From positions 1 to 64,000 of the forward strand of contig JBNLBF010000018.1 in assembly GCA_050302475.1 (NCBI GenBank): a stretch of DNA of 64,000 bases, written 5' to 3'. Position 1 is the first letter of the stretch. Every line of letters starts with the position of its first letter. Both the position numbers and the translations under genes were made by a program. This document shows, one piece after another, positions 25,107 through 33,984 of the stretch. A model generated the notes under the pieces. The model did not search any database, had not been told where the DNA came from, and saw only the letters and a program-made list of their open reading frames with translations. The stretch is from NORP23 sp050302475. GTDB lineage: Bacteria; Pseudomonadota; Alphaproteobacteria; Rhodobacterales; Rhodobacteraceae.

Positions 25107-25701
25107 CCGCAGGGACGTTGTTGTCGGCGCGATGGCGCTGGGCGGACTGGCGATGCTGCCAGGTCGCGCGGCCGCACTGACAGAAGCGCAATCGGTTAGC
25201 CTGATTCAACGCGTGACCTCGGATATTCAGGGGATCATCAATTCCGGCCAGTCCGAGAGCCGGATGCTGGTGCAATTTGAAGGGATTTTCCGCAACTACG
25301 CTGACGTGCCGCGGATTGCAGGCACCTGTCTGGGTGCGGCATGGCGAGGGGCCTCAAGTGGCGAGAAGTCCAGTTATGTTGCCGCCTTCCAGCATTATAT
25401 CTCTTACAAATACGGTCGTCAGTTCCGCAGTTTTGAAGGGGCGAAGATCGACATCGTGCGTAGCCGGGATTCCGGCAACAATCGTGGCGTGCTTGTGGAA
25501 ACCATGGTGGATACCCGCAACTCCGCTCCCTTTGTTGTGGAATGGCATGTGATCGACGCGGGCGGTAGCGGCCCGAAATTCTTCAATCTGATCATCGAAG
25601 GAATTTCCCTGCTCGCGTCTGAGCGCGAAGAAATCGGCGCGATGCTGGCCGCAGCGCGTGGGGATATCAGCCAACTGAACGCGCGGTTGCTGGCGACCTA
25701 A
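25090..25701 (+). CDS. mlaC: MlaC family phospholipid-binding periplasmic protein
   Basis: A 203-residue exported protein; MRSNINRRDVVVGAMALGGL has a twin-arginine type signal. The mature part matches MlaC/Ttg2D: SGEKSSYVAAFQHYISYKYGRQF, then VVEWHVID and KFFNLIIEGISLLASEREEIGAML. It shuttles phospholipids between MlaA and the inner-membrane complex. Start inside the end of mlaA implies coupled translation; the 3' end overlaps the convergent small gene at 25698 by four bases. Confidence 0.92.
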   Translation: MRSNINRRDVVVGAMALGGLAMLPGRAAALTEAQSVSLIQRVTSDIQGIINSGQSESRMLVQFEGIFRNYADVPRIAGTCLGAAWRGASSGEKSSYVAAFQHYISYKYGRQFRSFEGAKIDIVRSRDSGNNRGVLVETMVDTRNSAPFVVEWHVIDAGGSGPKFFNLIIEGISLLASEREEIGAMLAAARGDISQLNARLLAT

Positions 25702-25976
25702 GGCCGCCAGTCTTCGGGGAAATTATAATAAGTCATCACGCAAGCCAGCGGCTGCGGGACGTTCGGATATTCATCCGCGGCCATATCCCGGCCCAGTTCG
25801 CCATTGGTCAATGACAGCGCCAATCCACCCAAAGCGGACCCAGCTGTGGCTCCGTCGGTGTTGAGGCGCAGCGCCTTTTTCTCCAGCGCCTGACAGCTAT
25901 TCCCGGCCTCCTCGTAAATCTGCGGAAAGAAGTAGGCGGCAACGATGATGGCAATCAGTCCCAGCAGATATTTCAT
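25698..25976 (-). CDS. small membrane-anchored or exported protein of unknown function, coupled to hemH
   Basis: A 92-residue protein beginning MKYLLGLIAIIVAAYFFPQI, which is one membrane segment or an uncleaved signal, followed by a short polar domain with two cysteines (NSCQALEKKAL and QPLACVMTYYNFPEDW) that could form a disulfide in the periplasm. I do not recognise the family. The ATG overlaps the hemH stop (ATGA), so it is translated after ferrochelatase. Confidence 0.75.
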   Translation of the reverse strand: MKYLLGLIAIIVAAYFFPQIYEEAGNSCQALEKKALRLNTDGATAGSALGGLALSLTNGELGRDMAADEYPNVPQPLACVMTYYNFPEDWRP

Positions 25977-27007
25977 ATCCAGCCTTTCAGTTCATTACGG
26001 ATGATCCCGAGCAATGCCGCGATATGATCGTCACGGTCATTGAGGCAGGGGATGTAGGTAAATGTCTCGCCCCCCGCATGTTCGAAACTTTCGCGGATTT
26101 CTTCGTTGATCTCCTCCAGCGTCTCCAGACAGTCGGCGGAAAACGCAGGCGCGATGACGGCAATGTTTTTCTTGCCACGCTGCGCCAGTTCGGCGACGTG
26201 ATCGACCGTTGCCGGACCAACCCATTCCTCGGGCCCGAATTTGGACTGGAAGGTGGTGATCAGGTGATCCGCGCCCCATCCCAGCCGTTCACTCAGCAAC
26301 CGCGTGGTTTTCTGGCACTGGCAATGGTAGGGGTCGCCTTCCATCAGATAGCGCAGCGGCACACCATGGTAAGAACAGACGAGGTGATCCGGCTTCTGAT
26401 CCATGGTGTCATAAGCCTCGCGCACCGAATTGGCGAGCGCGTCGAGATAGGCGTCATCTTCGAAATAATGCGGCACGGTGCGAAAAGCGGGCTGCCAGTT
26501 CATTTTCATCAATGTGCGGAAGGCGTGGTCGTTGGCCGTCGCGGTCGTTGGCGCGGCATATTGCGGATAGAGCGGGAAGAACAGGATGCGGTCGCAGCCC
26601 TGATCCTGCAACCGGCGGATCGCCGCATCGGTCGAGGGATTGCCGTAGCGCATACAGAAATCCACGACGATCTGATCGCCGAGCTCCGCCAGCCCTGCCT
26701 TGATTTTCTCGGTCTGATTGCGGGTGATGGTCAGCAGCGGGCCTTCGTCTAACTCATTGTTCCAGATGGATTTATAGGCGGCGCCGGACTTGTTCGGCCG
26801 CACCGTCAGAATGATCCCCTGCAAGATCGGCTGCCATTTCCAGGCCGGATAATCGATGACCCGCCGGTCCGACAGGAATTCATTCAGATAGCGGCGCATG
26901 CTCTTGTAATCCGTGCCGTCGGGTGTGCCCAGATTGGCAATCAGAACCCCGATCTTGCGGGGTTTTACGGTTGGGTGGTCTGCTGGCAGATGGCCGGTAT
27001 CGGTCAT
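25973..27007 (-). CDS. hemH: ferrochelatase
   Basis: A 344-residue enzyme that inserts ferrous iron into protoporphyrin IX, last step of heme synthesis. Seen: GVLIANLGTPDGTDYKSMRRYLNEFLSDRRVIDYP, the catalytic His region LVCSYHGVPLRYLMEGDPY with HCQCQKTTRLL, and the GFSADCLETLEEI-like AFSADCLETLEEINEE. Length is normal. Upstream gene is ridA-GDPD on the same strand, 14 bases away, so the four genes may form one transcript. Confidence 0.97.
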   Translation of the reverse strand: MTDTGHLPADHPTVKPRKIGVLIANLGTPDGTDYKSMRRYLNEFLSDRRVIDYPAWKWQPILQGIILTVRPNKSGAAYKSIWNNELDEGPLLTITRNQTEKIKAGLAELGDQIVVDFCMRYGNPSTDAAIRRLQDQGCDRILFFPLYPQYAAPTTATANDHAFRTLMKMNWQPAFRTVPHYFEDDAYLDALANSVREAYDTMDQKPDHLVCSYHGVPLRYLMEGDPYHCQCQKTTRLLSERLGWGADHLITTFQSKFGPEEWVGPATVDHVAELAQRGKKNIAVIAPAFSADCLETLEEINEEIRESFEHAGGETFTYIPCLNDRDDHIAALLGIIRNELKGWI

Positions 27008-27021
27008 ATTTCCTCGCTGGC

Positions 27022-27786
27022 TTAGGCGCTTGCGTCGGGGTTATAGCCTTCGAACGTCACGTTGTCCGCAAGTTTTCGGGCAGTAGCCTCGTCCTCCGCG
27101 CTTTTTATCGTCCAGCATAATACGTGGCCACCCTGCGCGCGGATGTTTTTCACCGGATCGCTGTCGAGATCCTGCCAATCATGCGAGATGAAACAGGCAT
27201 CAGCAACGGCGTAATGCGGGATTTCGGTCAGTTCCTTTTTGCGCGGCGTTGGGATCAAATGGGTTGTCTGGATGAAATTTTCTGTCGTCAGGCCACGGAT
27301 CGTCTCCGGCGCTAGTCGCCGCATTTCGATCATCGAATGCGGGTTGAAGGACATCAGGGCGACCTCACCATGATAGTCCGCCAGAAGCTCGGCGACACGC
27401 CGCTCCAGACGCCCGATATTGGGACCAAGCGCGCCGTCCTGATCCTTCAGTTCCACCAGCAATGGCACCCGCCCGTTAACCAGTGTCAGAATTTCGGCGA
27501 AGCTGGGCACCGTTTCATCCGTCCCGCGCAACGTAAGGCGCTGAAGATCGACGGCATCATACATCTGCACTGCCCCCTCCTGCTCCGTCAATCGCGAGAG
27601 GCCGTAATCGTGAAAGACCATCGCCTCGCCATCGCGCGACAGTTGCAGGTCCATTTCGATCCCGAAGCCTTGCGCAATCGCGGCATCGAACGCCGCACGG
27701 GAATTTTCAATCACCCCCGTGCCCGCATCATGATACCCCCGATGGGCAATCGGACGGCTCAGGAAATCACGCGGAAGGTCAGGCAA
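27022..27786 (-). CDS. glycerophosphodiester phosphodiesterase family protein
   Basis: A 254-residue GDPD TIM-barrel enzyme, cytoplasmic by absence of a signal. Motifs: RPIAHRGYHDAG with the catalytic His-Arg, FGIEMDLQLSRDGEAMVFHDYGLSRLT with the E-x-D metal ligands and second His, and LLVELKDQ. The start is placed at TTG 27786, which overlaps the last eight bases of ridA; frames starting further upstream would run through ridA. It hydrolyses glycerophosphodiesters to glycerol-3-phosphate and an alcohol. Confidence 0.87.
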   Translation of the reverse strand: MPDLPRDFLSRPIAHRGYHDAGTGVIENSRAAFDAAIAQGFGIEMDLQLSRDGEAMVFHDYGLSRLTEQEGAVQMYDAVDLQRLTLRGTDETVPSFAEILTLVNGRVPLLVELKDQDGALGPNIGRLERRVAELLADYHGEVALMSFNPHSMIEMRRLAPETIRGLTTENFIQTTHLIPTPRKKELTEIPHYAVADACFISHDWQDLDSDPVKNIRAQGGHVLCWTIKSAEDEATARKLADNVTFEGYNPDASA

Positions 27787-28243
27787 TTTCGAATATGCCC
27801 TCAACCTCGACTGCGACGCCCAGCGGCAGGGATGAACAGCCCACCGCCGCGCGGGCATGTTTGCCCTTGTCTCCAAAAACCGCAACCATCAGATCGGACG
27901 CGCCATTCACCACCTTCGGATGATCAGTGAAATCCTGTGTGGAATTCACAAACCCGTTCAGCTTCACCACCCGTTTCAGCTTGTTCAGGTCCCCGCCACA
28001 GGCGCTTCGCAATTGGGCGATCAGGTTAACCGCACACATCGCCGCCGCGCCTTGGCCGTCCTCGACCGACATATCATCGCCCAGCTTTCCAAGGATCAAG
28101 CCGTCAGGACCGGACGAAATCTGACCGGAGATATAAACGAGGTTCCCCGTCTGCACATACGGCACGTAATTCGCCGCCGGGGCCGGGGCGTCCGGCAAGG
28201 TGATACCAAGATCGGCGAGAGTTTGTTCATAGGTCGTGGACAT
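27779..28243 (-). CDS. RidA family protein
   Basis: A 154-residue member of the RidA/YjgF/UK114 family, which removes reactive 2-aminoacrylate and other enamines. N-terminus MSTTYEQTLADLGITLPDAPAPAANY; conserved NLVYISGQIS, and the substrate-binding arginine in HARAAVGCSSLPLGVAVEVEG. The start at 28243 has a GGAG site; a longer frame to 28285 is not conserved. Overlaps the GDPD gene. Confidence 0.9.
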   Translation of the reverse strand: MSTTYEQTLADLGITLPDAPAPAANYVPYVQTGNLVYISGQISSGPDGLILGKLGDDMSVEDGQGAAAMCAVNLIAQLRSACGGDLNKLKRVVKLNGFVNSTQDFTDHPKVVNGASDLMVAVFGDKGKHARAAVGCSSLPLGVAVEVEGIFEIA

Positions 28244-28365
28244 GGAAATTCTCCTGTTGGTTGGGCGCACATGATCATTTTTCACCGGGGTAGGTCAATT
28301 TCAATAGTCGAAAATCATTCCAGCCGCTATGCAGGCACGGACCATTACCCATCTGAAAGCGATTT

Positions 28366-29112
28366 ATGGACTATGTACTCATCCTTGCGGCGGCGTTTTG
28401 TGCTGGAGTTCTGAATACGATCGCTGGTGGAGGCACGTTTATCACCTTCCCCGCGCTGGTTTTCATCGGATTGCCCCCCGTCATCGCCAACGCGACCAGC
28501 GCGGTCGCGGTGTTTCCGGGGTATCTGGCAGGGGCGGCTGGGTTTCGCGATGAACTGACACGGTTTGATCGTAAGCAATTGATCCGGCTGATCATTATCA
28601 CCCTGATCGGCAGTCTGATCGGCTCGCTATTGTTGCTGGTGTCATCGAATGATGTGTTTTCGGTCATCGTGCCGTTTCTGTTGCTGGCCGCAACACTCGC
28701 TTTCCTGTTCGGGGATCGCATTCGGGCTTGGGCGGCGGCCAAAAGCCGTTCGGTCACGCCCTATGGCACGGTTGGGCTGCTGCTCGTCTGCATTTACGGC
28801 GGTTATTTCAGCGGCGGACTAGGGATCATCATGCTGGCGCTGTTTGCGCTGTGGGGCATGACGAATATCCACGAAATGAACGGCCTGAAAACCGGTCTGT
28901 CGTTTGTCCTGACCGTCATTTCGGTCATCGTCTTCGCGGTCGGCGGTTTGGTCGAGTGGCATTATTCCCTGATCATGATGATCGCCGCGACGCTGGGTGG
29001 TTACGCTGGCGCACCCATATCGCGGGCCCTGCCCCGCTCCACCGTTCGCCTGATTATCGCTGGCGTCGGGTTCATCATGAGCGCCATATTCTTCTGGCGT
29101 TTGATTATATGA
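28366..29112 (+). CDS. TSUP (TauE/SafE) family membrane transporter
   Basis: A 248-residue inner-membrane protein with about eight hydrophobic segments. The family signature appears twice: GVLNTIAGGGTFITFPALVFIG near the N-terminus and GYFSGGLGIIMLALFALWG in the second half. TSUP proteins export sulfite, sulfoacetate or related anions, and the substrate here is not predictable. Single gene, divergent from ridA, converging with DUF2200. Confidence 0.92.
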   Translation: MDYVLILAAAFCAGVLNTIAGGGTFITFPALVFIGLPPVIANATSAVAVFPGYLAGAAGFRDELTRFDRKQLIRLIIITLIGSLIGSLLLLVSSNDVFSVIVPFLLLAATLAFLFGDRIRAWAAAKSRSVTPYGTVGLLLVCIYGGYFSGGLGIIMLALFALWGMTNIHEMNGLKTGLSFVLTVISVIVFAVGGLVEWHYSLIMMIAATLGGYAGAPISRALPRSTVRLIIAGVGFIMSAIFFWRLII

Positions 29113-29160
29113 TGTGCTGCGCCGGGGTCCATTTCGCGATGAATTGTGCGAGTTCATCCA

Positions 29161-29514
29161 TTAACCCACCCTCAAAATCTTCTCCATCGGCCTTCCCTTC
29201 GCCAGCTCATCCACCAGTTTGTCGAGGTAGCGGATTTCGCGCATGGTATCCTCTTCGATCTCCTCGATCCTCACGCCGCAGATCACGCCTTTGATTTCGG
29301 CGCGGGTCGGGTTCATGGCCGGGGCATCTGCAAAGAAACTTTCAAAATCGGTCTTGTCCTCTAACACCGCCACCAACCCGTCGGCGTCATAGCCGGTCAG
29401 CCACTCAATAATCTGATCCAGCTCGGCCTTCGTCCGCCCCTTTCGTTCGACCTTGTTGATATAGGCCGGGTAAACGGATGCGAAAGGCATGGTATAGATG
29501 CGATGCTTGGTCAA
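29161..29514 (-). CDS. DUF2200 domain protein
   Basis: A 117-residue protein matching DUF2200 over its whole length: TKHRIYTMPFASVYPAYINKVERKGRTKAELDQIIEWLTGY, then MNPTRAEIKGVICGVRIEEIEEDTMREIRYLDKLVDELAKG. It starts with TTG at 29514 (L-T-K-H-R-I), preceded by GGAGGG at a good distance; an upstream ATG would add a tail absent from the family. Function unknown. Confidence 0.85.
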   Translation of the reverse strand: MTKHRIYTMPFASVYPAYINKVERKGRTKAELDQIIEWLTGYDADGLVAVLEDKTDFESFFADAPAMNPTRAEIKGVICGVRIEEIEEDTMREIRYLDKLVDELAKGRPMEKILRVG

Positions 29515-29565
29515 AGGTCCCTCCGGCAACAAATGTAGCAGCACCATGTCCCCACGCAAGCGATC

Positions 29566-29596
29566 AAAAAAAACCCCCGCCACAAGGGACGGGGGG
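29566..29596 (-). terminator. rho-independent terminator of ccrM
   Basis: On the minus strand a C-rich arm (29591-29596) pairs with a G-rich arm (29574-29578), followed by a run of eight T (29566-29573). It lies about 45 bases beyond the ccrM stop. Confidence 0.85.
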
Positions 29597-29639
29597 TACG
29601 AGGGGTGGGTGGCCTCGCGGACACCCGACGGTAAACAGT

Positions 29640-30749
29640 CTACCGCTCGTGCATTTCAGCACGAATCTGTTGACGCAGCAGGTCGATCGGGACCCGCTTG
29701 CCGTCGCGTTTGAAATTCCAGTAGGTCCAGCCATTGCAGCTGGGGGCGCCTTCGAGCGCCGCACCGACCTGGTGGATCGAGCCGCGCTGATCATGCGCAA
29801 TCAACGTACCATCGGCGCGGATTTTCGCGCGGTGGCGACCGTTGAAGGAGACCAGCTCCTCGCCCGGGTTTAACATGCCGCGCTCGACCAGTTGGCCGAA
29901 GGGGACGCGCGGCTCCGCCCGTTTGGACTGCGTGACCTCGAGCGAGGCGCGGTCGAACCGGCGGGTGTTTTCGATGCGTTTCGTGGCAACTTTGCGATAG
30001 GCTTCTTCACGTTCGATGCCGATGAAATGCCGACCCAGTTTTTTGGCCACGGCACCCGTGGTGCCGGTGCCAAAGAATGGATCAAGGATAACGTCACCGG
30101 GTTTGGAACTGGCGACCAAAACGCGGTGGAGCAGGCTTTCAGGCTTTTGTGTCGGGTGAGCTTTGTCGCCCTTGTCGTCTTTCAGGCGCTCGTTGCCGGT
30201 GCAGAGCGGCAGAACCCAGTCGGAGCGCATTTGCACGCCGTCATTCAGTTCCTTGAGGGCCTCGTAATTAAAGGTGTATTTCGATGCGTCGGACTTTCCG
30301 GCCCAGATCATCGTTTCATGGGCGTTGGTGAATCGTTTGCCGCGGAAATTCGGCATCGGGTTGGATTTGCGCCAGACAACATCGTTCAGAACCCAGAACC
30401 CGGCGTCTTGCAGCGCAGTGCCGACGCGGAAAATGTTGTGGTAAGACCCGATGACCCAGATGGCGCCATTCGGCTTCAGAATACGGCGGGCGGCTTTCAG
30501 CCAGGCGCGGGAAAATTCGTCGTAGGCGGCGAAGCTGGAAAACTGGTCCCAGTCATCATCGACTGCGTCCACTTTGGAATTGTCCGGGCGGTGCAGGTTG
30601 TTTTTCAGCTGCAGATTATAGGGGGGATCGGCGAAAATCAGATCAACCGAGCCTTCGGGAAGGTTGTTCATCACCTCTACGCAATCACCAGCTATAATCG
30701 TATCGAGCGGCAGCGCGGCATTCGCGCTGGTCGTTTTGTTCGTTACCAT
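29640..30749 (-). CDS. ccrM: cell-cycle regulated DNA adenine methyltransferase CcrM (GANTC)
   Basis: A 369-residue N6-adenine methyltransferase of the beta class. The catalytic motif DPPYNLQL is near the N-terminus (FADPPYNLQLKNN), and the SAM motif DPFFGTGTTGAVAKKLGRHFIGIE follows it, which fits the beta order. The C-terminal extension (about residues 270-369: FGQLVERGMLNPGEELVSFNGRHRAKIRADGTL, GSIHQVGAALEGAPSCNGWTYW) is the CcrM-specific DNA-recognition domain. In Caulobacter-type bacteria it methylates GANTC after replication and times gene expression. Promoter carries three GANTC sites (30792-30829). Confidence 0.95.
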   Translation of the reverse strand: MVTNKTTSANAALPLDTIIAGDCVEVMNNLPEGSVDLIFADPPYNLQLKNNLHRPDNSKVDAVDDDWDQFSSFAAYDEFSRAWLKAARRILKPNGAIWVIGSYHNIFRVGTALQDAGFWVLNDVVWRKSNPMPNFRGKRFTNAHETMIWAGKSDASKYTFNYEALKELNDGVQMRSDWVLPLCTGNERLKDDKGDKAHPTQKPESLLHRVLVASSKPGDVILDPFFGTGTTGAVAKKLGRHFIGIEREEAYRKVATKRIENTRRFDRASLEVTQSKRAEPRVPFGQLVERGMLNPGEELVSFNGRHRAKIRADGTLIAHDQRGSIHQVGAALEGAPSCNGWTYWNFKRDGKRVPIDLLRQQIRAEMHER

Positions 30750-30786
30750 ATTTTCTGCCTCGGACGTTTTTTATGTCTCTGAGGGC

Positions 30787-30829
30787 AAGATGAGTCATTT
30801 GTGATTCGCCGTCAATTTCTTTTTGAATC
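30787..30829 (-). promoter_or_regulatory. ccrM promoter with three GANTC sites
   Basis: Minus-strand -35 TTGACG (30810-30815) and -10 CATCTT (30787-30792) are 17 bases apart. GANTC sites occur at 30792-30796 (edge of the -10), 30803-30807 (spacer) and 30825-30829 (10 bases upstream of the -35). In Caulobacter the ccrM promoter is silenced by methylation of its own GANTC sites; the arrangement here fits the same control. Confidence 0.6.
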
Positions 30830-30839
30830 AAAGGCTTAA

Positions 30840-31448
30840 TTAATTTTCTTCACACAATATCTTGTGGATCGGTTTGAAGGAGACTCTATGGTGTGGGGTC
30901 ACCCCAAGGCGTTTCAGGGCGTCGGAATGGGCCTTTACGCCGTAACCGGCGTTCCTCTCCCACCCGTAACCCGGAAACTGTTGCGATAATGCCACCATTA
31001 TCCGGTCACGTGTGACCTTGGCGATGATCGAGGCGGCGGCGATCGACAGGGATCGGCTGTCGCCTTTGACGATGGCCTCCGCCGGACAGGGCAGATCGGG
31101 TGGCAGACGATTACCGTCAATCAGGGCATGGGCCGGAGTGACAGGGAGGTCGGAGATGGCGCGTCGCATCGCGAGGTAGGTCGCCTGCAGGATGTTGATC
31201 TGGTCAATCTCCGCCACGTCGGTGATGCCGACACCGACCTGTGCGGTTTCCCGGATCTGATCAAACAGTGCCTCCCGCCGTTTGGCAGTCAGCTTTTTGG
31301 AATCATTGAGGCCATGCGGAATGCTATTTGGAGCCAACACCACGGCAGCGGCCACAACCGGTCCGGCCCAGGGACCACGCCCGGCTTCGTCGATACCGCA
31401 AACGGGATCGGGTGCGAGGGTTTCAAACTGAAAATCGGGTGATGACAT
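30840..31448 (-). CDS. rnhB: ribonuclease HII
   Basis: A 202-residue enzyme that removes ribonucleotides from DNA. Motifs: VCGIDEAGRGPWAGPVVAAAVVL with the first catalytic Asp-Glu, the aspartate in ALIDGNRLP, and the C-terminal NAGYGVKAHSDALKRLGVTPHHRVSFKP. Start at 31448 (MSSPDFQFE) follows GGAGGG; the frame continues upstream only by chance. The short gap to ccrM carries the ccrM promoter. Confidence 0.96.
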   Translation of the reverse strand: MSSPDFQFETLAPDPVCGIDEAGRGPWAGPVVAAAVVLAPNSIPHGLNDSKKLTAKRREALFDQIRETAQVGVGITDVAEIDQINILQATYLAMRRAISDLPVTPAHALIDGNRLPPDLPCPAEAIVKGDSRSLSIAAASIIAKVTRDRIMVALSQQFPGYGWERNAGYGVKAHSDALKRLGVTPHHRVSFKPIHKILCEEN

Positions 31449-31491
31449 GTGCCCTCCTACCCCTTCGGATATCACGGAGGTGCCGGAGCAT

Positions 31492-32964
31492 CTAGTCTTG
31501 CGCGTCGATCCAGTTCTGTAACCGCTCTCGCGTGCCTTCGGCCCAGAGCAGGTCGAGCTGTCTCGAAAACGCGCTGACGAAGGCTGGGCTGTCGGCAAGA
31601 TCGCCAAATATCCCGGGTATTTCCAGAAATGCCGCGGGTCGGTCACGCGCATCCAGCGCCTTGGCCTTAAGCTCCGTAACCTGTTCATCATTCGGTGGGA
31701 TGTCGTTCCCGGCCTCGTCGGTGCCGGAGCAATAGCGACACCAGAGCGCGACCTCCAGCGCCAGCCCGTCGAGCGGTTTGCCCGCCGCCAGCGCATCACG
31801 CAGGGTTGGCAGAATGAATTTCGGCTGGCGGTTGGACCCATCCTGACAGAGGCGCGGGATCGTATCGCCCACGCGCGGATTGGCAAACCGCACGGCCGCC
31901 TGATGCAGGTAGGCGTGATAATCCACACCGGGAATAGGGCTAAGGACTGGGATCACCTGCCGCGTAACAAGTGTGTCGAGCCAACCCGCGATCAGCGGGT
32001 CCGCCATCGCGTCATGAACAAAATGATGCCCGAGGAGCGCACTGGGATAGGCAATCGCGGCATGACCGGCATTGAGGATTCGCAACTTCATCGTTTCGTA
32101 GGGCGCAACATCTTCGACAAATTCGACCCCAACCTTTTCCAATGCCGGACGTCCGGTTGGGAAGTGATCCTCCATCACCCATTGGCGGAAGGGCTCGCAT
32201 ACGACCGGGGCGGTATCAATGATGCCGAACTGGTCCCGCACGATGTCTCTTTCGCGGTCAGAGGTCGCCGGCGTGATGCAATCCACCATCGAATTCGGAA
32301 AGGCAACATTGGCATCAATCCAGTCGGCAAAATCGGGATCCGACAGTCTGGCGAGGCCGGTCACCGTGCGCCGCGTGACATCGCCGTTTTCCGGCAGATT
32401 GTCACAGGACAGAATGGTGAAGGGGGGGATCCCCGCGTTTTGCCGGTTTTTCAGGGCCCTCAGGATCATGCCGAAAACCGTTTTCGGGTCAGCGGGGTGC
32501 GCAACATCAGCCAGAATATCCGGATGATTGGTGTCAAATCCGCCACGGGCGTCCATGTAATAACCGCCCTCGGTAATTGTCAGGGACAGGATGCGGATAT
32601 CCGGGGCGCTCATCCTGGCGATGGTCGTTTCGGGATCAATTGGCACATATTCAATCATCCCGCCGGTAATGCTGGCAGAAAGACCTTCCGGGTCCAGCTC
32701 CACCACAGTTGTCAGCCAATCCTGCGCCTCCAGCTTTTCACGCATCACCGCATCGCCGGGGCGGACACCCGCGCCGACAATGGCCCAATCCAGGCTCTCG
32801 CCCATGGCGAACAGCCTGTTCAGATACACGCCCATATGCGCGCGGTGAAAATTGCCTACGCCGACATGCAGAATGCCTGCACTCAGCGCGGCACGATCAT
32901 ATCCCGGGCCGGCAACCGATTTCGACAAGTTGCCAAGATTTGATTCCGAAAGTTCAATTGGCAT
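31492..32964 (-). CDS. mtlK: mannitol 2-dehydrogenase family polyol dehydrogenase
   Basis: A 490-residue long-chain NAD-dependent polyol dehydrogenase. It has the nucleotide-binding N-terminus ILHVGVGNFHRAHMGVYLNRLF and the catalytic K-x5-N-x2-H motif in MKLRILNAGHAAIAYPSALLG. It oxidises D-mannitol to fructose, or a similar polyol; fructuronate/tagaturonate reductases share the fold, but the polyol ABC operon directly upstream (5-base gap to smoK) supports mannitol/arabitol. ATG 32964 (MPIELSESN) is used instead of an in-frame start inside smoK. Confidence 0.92.
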   Translation of the reverse strand: MPIELSESNLGNLSKSVAGPGYDRAALSAGILHVGVGNFHRAHMGVYLNRLFAMGESLDWAIVGAGVRPGDAVMREKLEAQDWLTTVVELDPEGLSASITGGMIEYVPIDPETTIARMSAPDIRILSLTITEGGYYMDARGGFDTNHPDILADVAHPADPKTVFGMILRALKNRQNAGIPPFTILSCDNLPENGDVTRRTVTGLARLSDPDFADWIDANVAFPNSMVDCITPATSDRERDIVRDQFGIIDTAPVVCEPFRQWVMEDHFPTGRPALEKVGVEFVEDVAPYETMKLRILNAGHAAIAYPSALLGHHFVHDAMADPLIAGWLDTLVTRQVIPVLSPIPGVDYHAYLHQAAVRFANPRVGDTIPRLCQDGSNRQPKFILPTLRDALAAGKPLDGLALEVALWCRYCSGTDEAGNDIPPNDEQVTELKAKALDARDRPAAFLEIPGIFGDLADSPAFVSAFSRQLDLLWAEGTRERLQNWIDAQD

Positions 32965-32968
32965 TCCG

Positions 32969-33973
32969 TTATCCGATACGCAGTCCGGCCTCGTCAAAAC
33001 GATGTATACGTGCCTGATCAGGGGTTAGGAACACATCATCCCCGTGCTTCAGGCTGACATCCCCTTCGGCGCGAATGGTCATAGGTTCGGGATTACCCTC
33101 CATATGCACATGGAAAAATGTGTCGGAGCCAAGATGTTCCGCAACACCCACGGTGCCTTTCCATTCGCCGCTGTCCGGGGACACAGCGATATGTTCAGGA
33201 CGGATACCAATCGTGTGGGCATTGTGTTTCGCAGCTTCGGCCCCTTCGAGGAAGTTCATTTTCGGCGAGCCGATAAATCCGGCAACAAATTTGTTGCGCG
33301 GGTTGTGATAGAGTTCCAGCGGCGAGCCTACCTGTTCGATCACCCCGGCATGCAATACCACGATCTTGTCCGCCATGGTCATGGCTTCGACCTGATCGTG
33401 AGTCACGTAGATCATCGTGGTTTTCAGGCTGTTATGCAGTTCGGAAATCTCCAGCCGCATATTCACGCGCAGCGCCGCGTCGAGGTTTGACAAGGGTTCG
33501 TCAAACAGGAATGCCGCCGGTTCACGGACAATCGCACGGCCAATCGCAACACGCTGACGCTGTCCGCCCGACAACTGTCCGGGGCGACGATCCAGATAAT
33601 CGGTCAGGTTCAGAACCGAGGCTGCCGAGGCAACACGGCGTTCCTGTTCCGCCGCGTCGAGCTTTGCCATCCTTAACGGAAAGGCGATGTTTTTGCGCAC
33701 CGTCATATGCGGGTAAAGCGCATAAGACTGGAACACCATTGCCAACCCGCGTTTCGCTGGCGGGGTGGCAGTGGCGTCTTTACCGTCGATGCGGATTTGT
33801 CCGCCGGTCACGTCCTCTAGTCCGGCAATCAGACGGAGGAGAGTGGACTTACCGCACCCGGACGGACCGACGAACACGACGAACTCTCCATCCTCGATGG
33901 TCAGATCTAGCGGCGGGATAACTTCGACTTCGCCGAAGCTTTTGGTCACTTTGTCTAGTGTAATACGTCCCAT
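32969..33973 (-). CDS. smoK: polyol ABC transporter ATP-binding protein (MalK/SmoK type)
   Basis: A 334-residue CUT1-type ATPase. Walker A GPSGCGKSTLLRLIAGLE, signature LSGGQRQRVAIGRAIVREP, Walker B FLFDEPLSNLDAALR and the switch histidine in YVTHDQVEAMTMAD, followed by a C-terminal OB-fold regulatory part (about 235-334). It energises uptake by the two permeases encoded immediately upstream. Symbol by analogy with the Rhodobacter sorbitol/mannitol system. Confidence 0.93.
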   Translation of the reverse strand: MGRITLDKVTKSFGEVEVIPPLDLTIEDGEFVVFVGPSGCGKSTLLRLIAGLEDVTGGQIRIDGKDATATPPAKRGLAMVFQSYALYPHMTVRKNIAFPLRMAKLDAAEQERRVASAASVLNLTDYLDRRPGQLSGGQRQRVAIGRAIVREPAAFLFDEPLSNLDAALRVNMRLEISELHNSLKTTMIYVTHDQVEAMTMADKIVVLHAGVIEQVGSPLELYHNPRNKFVAGFIGSPKMNFLEGAEAAKHNAHTIGIRPEHIAVSPDSGEWKGTVGVAEHLGSDTFFHVHMEGNPEPMTIRAEGDVSLKHGDDVFLTPDQARIHRFDEAGLRIG

Positions 33974-33984
33974 GTTCTCGTTCC

